NCBI GenBank assembly: GCA_030043335.1
Contig: JASHXX010000141.1
Span: forward strand, 1 to 7,029
Direction of reading: 5' to 3'
Source: Xanthobacteraceae bacterium
GTDB lineage: Bacteria; Pseudomonadota; Alphaproteobacteria; Rhizobiales; Xanthobacteraceae
Length of the DNA stretch: 7,029 nt
Positions within the stretch are counted from its first letter, which is position 1. Each line of letters starts with the position of its first letter. Position numbers and translations under genes: made by a program. Positions 1 to 5,576 of this stretch are shown in pieces. Under the pieces are notes generated by a model. That model saw only the letters and a list, made by a program, of their open reading frames with translations, had not been told where the DNA came from and did no database searches.

Positions 1-95
1 ACGTCGAAACCGTGAACGCGGCGGCCGGCCTTGACCAGATTGGCGGCCATCGGCGCGCCCATATTGCCCAGGCCGATGAATCCGATGCTCGACAT
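1..95 (-). CDS. mmsB: 3-hydroxyisobutyrate dehydrogenase, N-terminal fragment (runs off left edge)
   Basis: Only the first 31 codons are present; the gene continues beyond the left edge. The product would be an NAD-dependent beta-hydroxyacid dehydrogenase oxidising 3-hydroxyisobutyrate to methylmalonate semialdehyde, a late step of valine breakdown in the cytoplasm. Visible sequence: the Rossmann dinucleotide motif GLGNMG at residues 8-13, followed by APMAANL, which together fit the family signature of 3-hydroxyisobutyrate dehydrogenases. The ATG (95-93) is supported by an AGAGG Shine-Dalgarno five bases upstream and by the motif lying at the usual distance from the N-terminus. It starts 11 bp after the stop of the preceding hydrolase gene, so it is very likely in the same operon. 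The fragment alone cannot exclude a related enzyme such as tartronate semialdehyde reductase, but the two upstream genes strongly favour mmsB. Confidence 0.88.
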   Translation of the reverse strand, partial: MSSIGFIGLGNMGAPMAANLVKAGRRVHGFD

Positions 96-100
96 GTTCG

Positions 101-105
101 CCTCT
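101..105 (-). promoter_or_regulatory. Shine-Dalgarno for mmsB
   Basis: On the minus strand AGAGG lies five bases before the mmsB ATG and immediately after the stop codon of the hydrolase gene (TGA at 109-107). It fixes the mmsB start. The spacing suggests that ribosomes finishing the hydrolase can pass directly to mmsB. Confidence 0.6.
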
Positions 106-106
106 T

Positions 107-1174
107 TCAATCGGGAAATTCCAGTTCCAACGCGCCGACCGGCTTGAAGTGGCGCTCGACGATGTCCGGCGTGACGCTTTCGATGGTGGCTGGCCGCCAC
201 GCCGGCTTGCGGTCCTTGTCCACGATCGTGGCGCGGATGCCTTCGATGAAATCATGCCCGGCGATGCAGGCGAGCGCGATGCGGTAGTCCTGCTGGAAGC
301 TTTCTTCCACCCGGCGGAATGATAGCGCCGAGCGGATGTTGCGCAACGCGACCTTGAGCGAGGTCGGCGACTTTGTCAGCATGGTGGCGAGCGCCGCGCG
401 CGCATCCTCGACCTTGCTGGCGGCAAGCCGCGCGACAATCTCTTCGACCGTGTCCGCGGCGTGGCAACTGTCGATCCACGGCCGCGCTGCGGGCAATTTG
501 CCGGGAGGCGGCGGAACGGACATCGCCTTGAGGCGGCCGCGCACCTCTTCGTCCGTACGACAATCGGCGAGGGCGGCGGGAAGCTCGGCGAGCCGTTGCG
601 CGGCGACATTGATGTCGGCAAGCCCGCAATAGATCGCGTCCGCGGCGCCGATGCGCTCGCCGGTCAGCATCAGATAGGTGCCGAGATAGCCGGGCGAGCG
701 CGCCAACAAAAAGGCGGCGCCGACATCGGGAAAGAACCCGATCCCGACCTCGGGCATCGCGACCGCGGAGCGCTCGGTGACGACGCGGTGCGCCGCATGC
801 GCGGAAAGCCCGACGCCGCCGCCCATGACCAGTCCGTCTATCACGGCGATCACGGGCTTGGGATAGCGCGCGATCAAGACATCGAGGTGGTATTCGTCCG
901 ACCAGAACCGCTCGGGGAGGGGGTCTTTGGCCTTGGCCGCGTCGTAGAGCGCGCGGATGTCGCCGCCGGCGCAGAACGCGCGCTCGCCGGCGCCATCGAG
1001 CATGACCGCGCCGACTGCGGGATCCGCCGCCCAGGCGCGCAGGAGTTTGGTGATGGCGACGCCCATGTCGAGCGTCAGCGCGTTGAGCGCCTGCGGCCGG
1101 TTCAGCGTAATCCGCGCCAGCGCACGCTCGCGCCGGACGATCACGTCGCCGTCCTGAAGGACCTCTGCGCTCAT
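107..1174 (-). CDS. 3-hydroxyisobutyryl-CoA hydrolase (crotonase fold)
   Basis: 355 aa. Hydrolyses 3-hydroxyisobutyryl-CoA to free 3-hydroxyisobutyrate and CoA in valine catabolism; cytoplasmic. It is a crotonase-superfamily protein of HIBCH length, about 100 residues longer than ordinary enoyl-CoA hydratases. Oxyanion-hole segments are FCAGGDIRALY (residues 67-77) and MGGGVGLS (117-124). The segment MPEVGIGFFPDVG (140-152) carries Glu142 and Asp150, spaced as the catalytic Glu/Asp pair of human HIBCH; ordinary hydratases lack this arrangement. The C-terminal segment DFIEGIRATIVDKDRKPAW (308-326) is also typical of hydrolases. The frame is open for 82 codons further upstream, but that part lies inside the acyl-CoA dehydrogenase gene and is Arg-rich. 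The ATG at 1174 forms an ATGA overlap with the upstream stop and begins just before the conserved domain, so it was chosen. No strong Shine-Dalgarno is visible; translation is probably coupled. Such proteins are often annotated simply as enoyl-CoA hydratase, which the extra motifs argue against. Confidence 0.93.
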   Translation of the reverse strand: MSAEVLQDGDVIVRRERALARITLNRPQALNALTLDMGVAITKLLRAWAADPAVGAVMLDGAGERAFCAGGDIRALYDAAKAKDPLPERFWSDEYHLDVLIARYPKPVIAVIDGLVMGGGVGLSAHAAHRVVTERSAVAMPEVGIGFFPDVGAAFLLARSPGYLGTYLMLTGERIGAADAIYCGLADINVAAQRLAELPAALADCRTDEEVRGRLKAMSVPPPPGKLPAARPWIDSCHAADTVEEIVARLAASKVEDARAALATMLTKSPTSLKVALRNIRSALSFRRVEESFQQDYRIALACIAGHDFIEGIRATIVDKDRKPAWRPATIESVTPDIVERHFKPVGALELEFPD

Positions 1175-2337
1175 CGCCCGACGAGGCTTCTGGCGACGAT
1201 CAGACGCATGATCTCGTTGGTGCCTTCGAGAATCTGATGCACGCGCAGATCGCGCACCAGCTTCTCGATGCCGAACTCCGCGAGATAGCCGTAGCCGCCG
1301 TGCAGCTGCAGCGCCTGGTTGGCGACGTCGAAGCAAGTGTCGGTGACGAAGCGTTTGGCCATGGCGCAAAGCGCGGTCGCATCCGCATCGTTGCGGTCGA
1401 GCGCGGCGGCGGCGCGCCACAACAACGTGCGCGAGGCCTCGAGCGCGGTCGCCATATCGGCCAGGCGGAACTGCAGCGCCTGGAATTCGTCGAGCCGTCT
1501 GCCGAAGGCCTTGCGCTCCTTCATGTAGGCGAGCGTCTTCTCGAGCGCGATCTGCGCGCCGCCGAGTGAGCAGGCGGCGATGTTGAGCCGGCCGCCGTCC
1601 AAGCCGGCCATGGCGATCTTGAAGCCGATGCCTTCCTCACCGAGCCGGTTGGCGACCGGCACGCGTGCATTCTCAAAGACGACCGCGCGCGTCGGCTGCG
1701 CGTTCCAGCCCATCTTGCGCTCGTTGGCGCCAAGCGAGAGCCCGGCGGTATCGCCGGGCACGATGAGCGTCGAAATCCCGGACGGGCCGTCGCCGCCGGT
1801 GCGCGCCATCACCACGTAGAGGTCGCCGGCGCCGGCTCCGGAGATGAACTGCTTCTGGCCGCTCAGCACATAATCGTCGCCGTCGCGCACCGCGCGCGTC
1901 GCGAGCGCCGCGGCGTCCGAGCCCGCGCCAGGTTCGGTCAGGCAGTAGCTGGCGAGATAGTCCATGGAGCAGAGCTTCGGCACCCATTTTTTGCGCTGCT
2001 CGTCTGAGCCATAGGCGTCGATCATCCAGGCAGCCATGTTGTGGATCGACATATAGGCGGCGACAGTCGGGCAGCCGGTCGCCAGCGCCTCGAAGATCAG
2101 CGCGGCGTCGAGCCGCGAGAGCCCGGAGCCGCCCACATCCTCTGAGATATAGACGCCGCCCATCCCGAGCTCGGCAGCCTTGCGCATCTCGGTGACCGGG
2201 AAATGCTTGGCCTCGTCCCAGGCGAGCGCATTCGGCGCGAACACCTCATCGGCGAAGGCGCGGGCTATGTCGCGAACCGCGATCTGGTCCTCGCCGAGGG
2301 AAAATTTGGGTGAGGCGCCCGTGGACGGATTAAGCAT
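1171..2337 (-). CDS. Acyl-CoA dehydrogenase, isobutyryl-CoA dehydrogenase type
   Basis: 388 aa, the full length of a soluble FAD-dependent acyl-CoA dehydrogenase. Predicted to oxidise isobutyryl-CoA to methacrylyl-CoA and pass electrons to electron-transfer flavoprotein. Domains in order: N-terminal helical domain (about 13-125), middle beta domain starting at YCLTEPGAGSD (131-141), and C-terminal helical domain (about 236-385). Catalytic base: Glu371 in LEGTNE (370-375). FAD-contact segment: ALQLHGGYGY (342-351). Several stretches resemble mammalian ACAD8 rather than short-chain or isovaleryl enzymes: YMSIHNMAAWMIDAYG (95-110), GWNAQPTRAV (210-219) and RLNIAACSLGG (250-260). It heads the minus-strand valine operon and overlaps the hydrolase start by ATGA. 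The ATG at 2337 gives the expected N-terminus, but only a weak purine-rich CGAGA precedes it and the next ATG is about 50 codons in. 2-Methylbutyryl-CoA could be an additional substrate; that cannot be judged here. Confidence 0.92.
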   Translation of the reverse strand: MLNPSTGASPKFSLGEDQIAVRDIARAFADEVFAPNALAWDEAKHFPVTEMRKAAELGMGGVYISEDVGGSGLSRLDAALIFEALATGCPTVAAYMSIHNMAAWMIDAYGSDEQRKKWVPKLCSMDYLASYCLTEPGAGSDAAALATRAVRDGDDYVLSGQKQFISGAGAGDLYVVMARTGGDGPSGISTLIVPGDTAGLSLGANERKMGWNAQPTRAVVFENARVPVANRLGEEGIGFKIAMAGLDGGRLNIAACSLGGAQIALEKTLAYMKERKAFGRRLDEFQALQFRLADMATALEASRTLLWRAAAALDRNDADATALCAMAKRFVTDTCFDVANQALQLHGGYGYLAEFGIEKLVRDLRVHQILEGTNEIMRLIVARSLVGR

Positions 2338-2487
2338 AAGTCTCGGTCCCGGCTGACGGGTTGAATGGCTCGGCTAATTTGGATCGCCTTGGGGCCTCCG
2401 AGCGCAGCATGGTCGCACATTTTCGGCGGCAGCAAGGCCGGGCCCTGGGCTGGCGCTCTCGCCCCGCCGCTCGCAACACGCAGCGTT

Positions 2488-2515
2488 TTGCAGGACGCCA
2501 AACTAACGTTATAAG
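2488..2515 (+). promoter_or_regulatory. Candidate sigma70-type promoter for the ligase-transporter operon
   Basis: TTGCAG (2488-2493) and TATAAG (2510-2515) are separated by 16 bases, close to the housekeeping -35/-10 layout. This is the AT-richest spot in a GC-rich intergenic region. Transcription would begin near 2522, leaving an untranslated leader of about 200 nt before the GTG at 2723. The palindrome TAACGTTA (2504-2511) overlaps the -10 and could be an operator, but it is short. Prediction by eye only. Confidence 0.35.
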
Positions 2516-2708
2516 GGGCTCCCAACAAAGAGTGCCCCGGGAGAAACGTCACCGCGTGGACGGCTTGCGCCGCAACCGCGCCGGTTGAGAGCGACGAAGG
2601 TGCCCATGGCAATTGCGCCGCCGGTATGTTTCCGAAAATGCCCGCCCGCAGTTCGTCCCGCCCTATGGCGAGGGATTTGCTGCGCCCCGGCGCGCGCCCA
2701 GGGATAGC

Positions 2709-2714
2709 AGAGGA
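2709..2714 (+). promoter_or_regulatory. Shine-Dalgarno deciding the GTG start of the acyl-CoA ligase
   Basis: AGAGGA lies eight bases before the GTG at 2723, an ideal spacing. It supports GTG initiation over any internal ATG; the first in-frame ATG, Met44, would cut into the conserved N-terminal domain. Confidence 0.7.
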
Positions 2715-2722
2715 CTGACCCC

Positions 2723-4699
2723 GTGCCGTCCAGCGATCTCCACCTCGATACGCTCCCCAAGCTTCTGATCCACAACGCCGCGACCATCGGCGGCCGCCCG
2801 GCCATTCGCCACAAGAATCTGGGCATCTGGCAGACTTGGACCTGGGAAGAGATGCTGGAGGAAATCCGCGCCTTCTCGCTCGGCATCGCCGAACTCGGCC
2901 TCAAGCGCGGCGATCATTTCGCCATCATCGGCAGCAACCGGCCGCGGCTCTATTGGGCGATCTGCGCCGGGCAGGCGCTCGGCGCCGTGCCGGTGCCGAT
3001 CTACGCCGACGCGGTCGCCGAAGAGATGGCCTTTGTGCTGGCGCACGCCGAAGTCAAACTCGCCGTCGTCGAGGACCAGGAACAGGTCGACAAGATCATC
3101 GCGCTGTCCGACCGGCTGCCGCAGCTTGGCCGCGTGATCTATGACGAGCCGCGCGGGCTCAAGGACTACGACCATAGCCGGCTGATCGCGTTCGAGGACG
3201 TGCAGCGCCTTGGCCGCAAAAAGCTCGCCAACGACCCGGCATGTTTGCGGCAATGGGAGGCCGAAGTCGCCAAGGGCCAAGGCAGCGATATTGCCATCAT
3301 CCTTTATACGTCGGGAACGACCGGGCGCTCCAAGGGCGTGATGCTCACCTACCGGAATGCGATCATCTCGGCGCGCAACGCCAACACCTTCGACCGTCTC
3401 GGCGCCGACGAGGAGGTCATCGCCTATCTGCCGATGGCCTGGATCGGCGACCACATTTTCTCTTACGTGCAGTCCTATGCCGCCGGGTACTGCGTCAGCT
3501 GCCCGGAGACGCCCGATACGGTGCTCGAGGACCGGCGCGAGATCGGCACCACCTACGCCTTCGCTCCGCCGCGGGTCTATGAGAACCTGCTGACGCTAAC
3601 GATGGTGCGGATGGCGGACGCCGGCGCGCTCAAGCGCCGGATGTTCGACTACTTCATCGCGTTCGCGCGGCGCTGGGGCGAGAAGATCCTCAATGGCGAG
3701 AAGGTGCCGCTCACCGCGCGCCTCATGTATCGGCTGGGCGACCTGCTCGTCTATGGGCCGCTCAAGAACCGCTTCGGTCTCTCCCGCATTCGCGTCGCCT
3801 ATACCGCCGGCGAGGCGATTGGACCGGAGATCTTCCGTTTCTACCGCTCGCTCGGCATCAACCTGAAACAGCTCTACGGGCAGACCGAGGCCTCGGTCTA
3901 CGTCACCGCGCAGCCCGACGGCGAGATCGACGCCGAGACCGTCGGCAAAGCCTCCCCGGACGTCGAGATCAAGATCGCGGACAGCGGCGAGGTGCTATTC
4001 CGTTCCCCCGGCGTGTTCGCCGGCTATTACAAGGACCCGGAAAAGACCGCCGAGGTACGTACGCCGGACGGCTGGGTGCACACCGGCGACGCCGGCTTCT
4101 TCGATCCGAAGACCGGGCATCTCAAGATCATCGATCGCGCCAAGGATGTCGGCCGGCTCAGGGACGGTACGCTGTTCGCGCCGAAATATCTCGAGAACAA
4201 GCTCAAATTCTATCCGAACATCCGTGAGGCGGTGGCGCTCGGCGCCGGCCGCGATTTCGTCTGCGTAATGCTCAACATCGACCTGACCGCGGTCAGCAGC
4301 TGGGCCGAGCGCAACAACGTCGTCTACGGCTCCTATCAGGAGCTCGCCGGCCACCCGCTCGTCTACGACATGATCGCCGAGCACGTCGACGAGGTGAACC
4401 GCTCGCTCGCTGAAGAGGAAGTCATGGCCGGCGCGCAGATCCGCCGGTTCCTCATCCTGCACAAGGAGCTCGACGCCGACGATGGCGAGCTCACGCGCAC
4501 CCAGAAAATCCGCCGCGGCTTCATCGGCGAGCGCTACGGGCCGCTGGTCGATGCGCTCTATGGCGGTGCCACCTCGGCGCAGATTTCGACTCACGTCACC
4601 TTCGAGGACGGTCACCAGGGCACGATTTCCGCCCGCGTCGCCATTCGCGACATGCGCCCCTATCCGGCCCGCGCGGCGAAGCTGGAGCGCGCGGCATGA
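2723..4699 (+). CDS. AMP-forming long-chain-type fatty-acyl-CoA ligase
   Basis: 658 aa with a GTG start. Activates a carboxylic acid through an acyl-adenylate to its CoA thioester, using ATP. It belongs to the ANL superfamily, in the long-chain (FadD15/FACL-like) branch with an inserted middle region, judged by its length. Motifs in order: P-loop YTSGTTGRSKG (195-205), TAGEAIG (361-367), YGQTEA (385-390), GWVHTGD (450-456), IIDRAKD (469-475) followed by the hinge to the C-terminal lid, and TRTQKIRR (591-598) with Lys595 as the likely adenylation lysine. All core motifs are intact. No signal peptide or membrane segment, so cytoplasmic or peripheral. The stop overlaps the livG start (ATGA, 4696-4699). 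First position in a Liv-type transporter operon suggests it activates the imported compound. The substrate is not readable from sequence: a fatty, branched or aromatic acid are all possible, and 'long-chain' is family naming only. Confidence 0.92.
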   Translation: MPSSDLHLDTLPKLLIHNAATIGGRPAIRHKNLGIWQTWTWEEMLEEIRAFSLGIAELGLKRGDHFAIIGSNRPRLYWAICAGQALGAVPVPIYADAVAEEMAFVLAHAEVKLAVVEDQEQVDKIIALSDRLPQLGRVIYDEPRGLKDYDHSRLIAFEDVQRLGRKKLANDPACLRQWEAEVAKGQGSDIAIILYTSGTTGRSKGVMLTYRNAIISARNANTFDRLGADEEVIAYLPMAWIGDHIFSYVQSYAAGYCVSCPETPDTVLEDRREIGTTYAFAPPRVYENLLTLTMVRMADAGALKRRMFDYFIAFARRWGEKILNGEKVPLTARLMYRLGDLLVYGPLKNRFGLSRIRVAYTAGEAIGPEIFRFYRSLGINLKQLYGQTEASVYVTAQPDGEIDAETVGKASPDVEIKIADSGEVLFRSPGVFAGYYKDPEKTAEVRTPDGWVHTGDAGFFDPKTGHLKIIDRAKDVGRLRDGTLFAPKYLENKLKFYPNIREAVALGAGRDFVCVMLNIDLTAVSSWAERNNVVYGSYQELAGHPLVYDMIAEHVDEVNRSLAEEEVMAGAQIRRFLILHKELDADDGELTRTQKIRRGFIGERYGPLVDALYGGATSAQISTHVTFEDGHQGTISARVAIRDMRPYPARAAKLERAA

Positions 4700-5508
4700 G
4701 GGCGCCGTCCTCGGCCGAGGTGAAAGTCGGCGAGCCGCTTCTTTCCGTCGAGGCCGTTTCCCTCACCTTCGGCGGGGTGCGGGCGCTGACCGGCGTCTCG
4801 TTCGACATCCACAAGGGCGAGATCCGCGCCATCATCGGGCCGAACGGCGCCGGCAAGACGTCGATGCTCAACGTCATCAACGGCTTCTACCGGCCGCAGG
4901 CGGGGCGCATCACCTTCAAGGGCGAGGAGCGGCGCACGATGCGGCCATTTGCCGCGGCGCGCGGCGGCATCGCCCGCACCTTCCAGAATCTCGCGCTGTT
5001 TCGCGGCATGACCACGCTCGACAACATCATGGCCGGCCGCGCCCTGAAGATGCACCGCAATTTCTTCTGGCAGCTGATCCGCTACGGCCCGGCGCTGCAG
5101 GAAGAAGTCGAGCACCGGCATCGGGTCGAGGAGATCATCGACTTTCTCGAGATCGCGGCGCTGCGGCGGATTCCGGTCGGACGTTTGCCCTACGGCCTGC
5201 AGAAGCGGGTCGAACTCGGCCGCGCGCTCGCCATGGAGCCCGACCTTTTGTTGCTCGACGAGCCGATGGCCGGCATGAACCTCGAAGAGAAAGAGGACAT
5301 GTCGCGCTTCATCCTCGACGTGAACCAGCAATACGGCACTACGATCGCGCTGATCGAGCACGACATGGGCGTGGTCATGGACCTCTCCGACCGCGTGGTC
5401 GTGCTCGAATATGGCCGCAAGATCGCCGACGCCACGCCCGAGGAGGTCAAGCGCGACAAGAACGTGATCCGCGCCTATCTCGGCGAGCCGCACGGGGTGA
5501 GCGTATGA
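4696..5508 (+). CDS. livG: ABC transporter ATP-binding protein, LivG type
   Basis: 270 aa, the usual LivG length. Cytoplasmic ATPase that drives a branched-chain amino acid-type (HAAT family) importer. Motifs: Walker A GPNGAGKTS (48-56), Q-loop RTFQN (Gln97), signature LPYGLQKR (164-171), Walker B LLLLDE (184-189), H-loop EHDM (His222). The C-terminal region around NVIRAYLGE (256-264) is typical of LivG and differs from LivF. The signature has Pro where most relatives have Ser or Ala and Leu where Glu/Asp/Gln is usual. From memory this form occurs in LivG proteins encoded beside acyl-CoA ligases, so I read it as a subfamily trait and not a defect. The ATG at 4696 overlaps the ligase stop and has GGAG eight bases upstream, inside the ligase gene. 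Its own stop overlaps a short downstream frame at 5505. The symbol denotes family; the substrate need not be an amino acid. Confidence 0.93.
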   Translation: MRAPSSAEVKVGEPLLSVEAVSLTFGGVRALTGVSFDIHKGEIRAIIGPNGAGKTSMLNVINGFYRPQAGRITFKGEERRTMRPFAAARGGIARTFQNLALFRGMTTLDNIMAGRALKMHRNFFWQLIRYGPALQEEVEHRHRVEEIIDFLEIAALRRIPVGRLPYGLQKRVELGRALAMEPDLLLLDEPMAGMNLEEKEDMSRFILDVNQQYGTTIALIEHDMGVVMDLSDRVVVLEYGRKIADATPEEVKRDKNVIRAYLGEPHGVSV

Positions 5509-5567
5509 CCGCGCCCGCTCTGTCGGCCGCGTTGCGTCCTGCCCCGCTTGGCGGGGGAGGAAGTTAG
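5505..5567 (+). CDS. Possible 20-codon leader frame between livG and livH
   Basis: A short frame starts at an ATG overlapping the livG stop (ATGA, 5505-5508) and ends at TAG 5565-5567, nine bases before the livH ATG. The 20-residue product is low-complexity (Ala/Pro/Gly-rich, ending GGGGS) and matches nothing I know. GGGGTGA (5494-5500) lies four bases upstream as a possible, rather close, ribosome-binding site. It is in the same frame as livH, with only the TAG between them. Most of an inverted repeat (5524-5573) lies inside it. It is more plausible as a coupling or leader frame than as a functional peptide, and it may be a by-product of an inserted palindrome. Low certainty that it is translated. 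Confidence 0.3.
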   Translation: MTAPALSAALRPAPLGGGGS

Positions 5568-5573
5568 CGGCCG
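5524..5573. repeat. Two-part inverted repeat (REP-like palindrome) at the livG-livH junction
   Basis: Inner stem: 5537-5547 pairs with 5551-5561 (11 positions, one G-G mismatch) around a TTG loop; the core is CCTGCCCCGC / GCGGGGGAGG. Outer stem: CGGCCGC (5524-5530) pairs with GCGGCCG (5567-5573). Short unpaired stretches of six and five bases separate the two stems. The core resembles the C-rich/G-rich palindromes with a CTTG or CAAG centre that are scattered between genes in many Hyphomicrobiales genomes; this family assignment is from memory. There is no T-tract after it, so it is not a typical rho-independent terminator. It may stabilise or process the mRNA, or hide the livH Shine-Dalgarno in its right arm. 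Confidence 0.6.
5553..5560 (+). promoter_or_regulatory. Distant Shine-Dalgarno-like sequence for livH, inside the hairpin arm
   Basis: GGGGGAGG is the only strong anti-16S complement before livH. It ends 16 bases before the ATG at 5577, longer than usual, and forms the right arm of the inner stem. If the stem folds, the site is hidden. Ribosomes reading the small frame at 5505-5567 would open the stem and finish nine bases before the livH start. Confidence 0.4.
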
Positions 5574-5576
5574 CCC

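Larger units (their letters stand above)
2338..2722. promoter_or_regulatory. Divergent intergenic region between valine operon and ligase-transporter operon
   Basis: 385 bp separate the two outward-reading operons, so promoters for both must lie here unless transcription enters from elsewhere. I see one reasonable rightward sigma70-like promoter near 2488-2515. I find no convincing leftward promoter and no riboswitch-like structure. Small self-complementary sites are present (TAACGTTA at 2504-2511; GCAATTGC at 2609-2616; TGCC-cat-GGCA at 2601-2611), but 8-bp palindromes are expected about once or twice by chance in this length. A GGGGCTC/GAG..CCCC potential hairpin spans 2515-2538. Reading frames across the region lack family resemblance and good ribosome-binding sites, so I call it non-coding. 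Confidence 0.6.

Noticed and set aside
461..1237. 258-residue plus-strand frame opposite the hydrolase gene
   Set aside because: It is antisense to a clearly identified conserved gene. Long antisense frames are expected in GC-rich coding DNA, and the product has no recognisable domain.
107..1420. Longer, 437-residue version of the hydrolase frame
   Set aside because: The extra 82 residues lie inside the acyl-CoA dehydrogenase gene, are Arg-rich and match no family. The ATG at 1174 with the ATGA overlap gives the normal hydrolase length.
2504..2511. TAACGTTA as a definite operator
   Set aside because: An 8-bp palindrome is expected about once or twice by chance in 385 bp. It overlaps the candidate -10 and so is mentioned, but is not claimed as a site.
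2265..2612. Small frames in the divergent intergenic region (minus 2265-2612, plus 2361-2588)
   Set aside because: No ribosome-binding site of note, no family resemblance, low-complexity Ala/Arg composition; the minus frame also overlaps the dehydrogenase start.
2663..3454. 263-residue minus-strand frame opposite the ligase gene
   Set aside because: Antisense shadow of the ligase: it follows that gene's codon pattern, has no domain resemblance, and lies opposite invariant ligase motifs.
3995..4615. 206-residue minus-strand frame opposite the ligase C-terminus
   Set aside because: Antisense shadow of a strongly supported gene; no motif and no credible operon context.
4660..5493. 277-residue minus-strand frame opposite livG
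   Set aside because: It covers almost exactly the livG gene in antisense. The His/Asp/Arg-rich composition is typical of a reversed GC-rich coding frame.
5537..5561. Rho-independent terminator between livG and livH
   Set aside because: The stem is strong but no run of T follows, and livH and livM continue directly in the same direction as one operon.
4482..5567. 361-residue plus-strand frame across the ligase end and livG
   Set aside because: It overlaps two well-supported genes in another frame and is Arg/Ala-rich without domains. Only its last 20 codons (from the ATG at 5505) are considered, as a leader frame.
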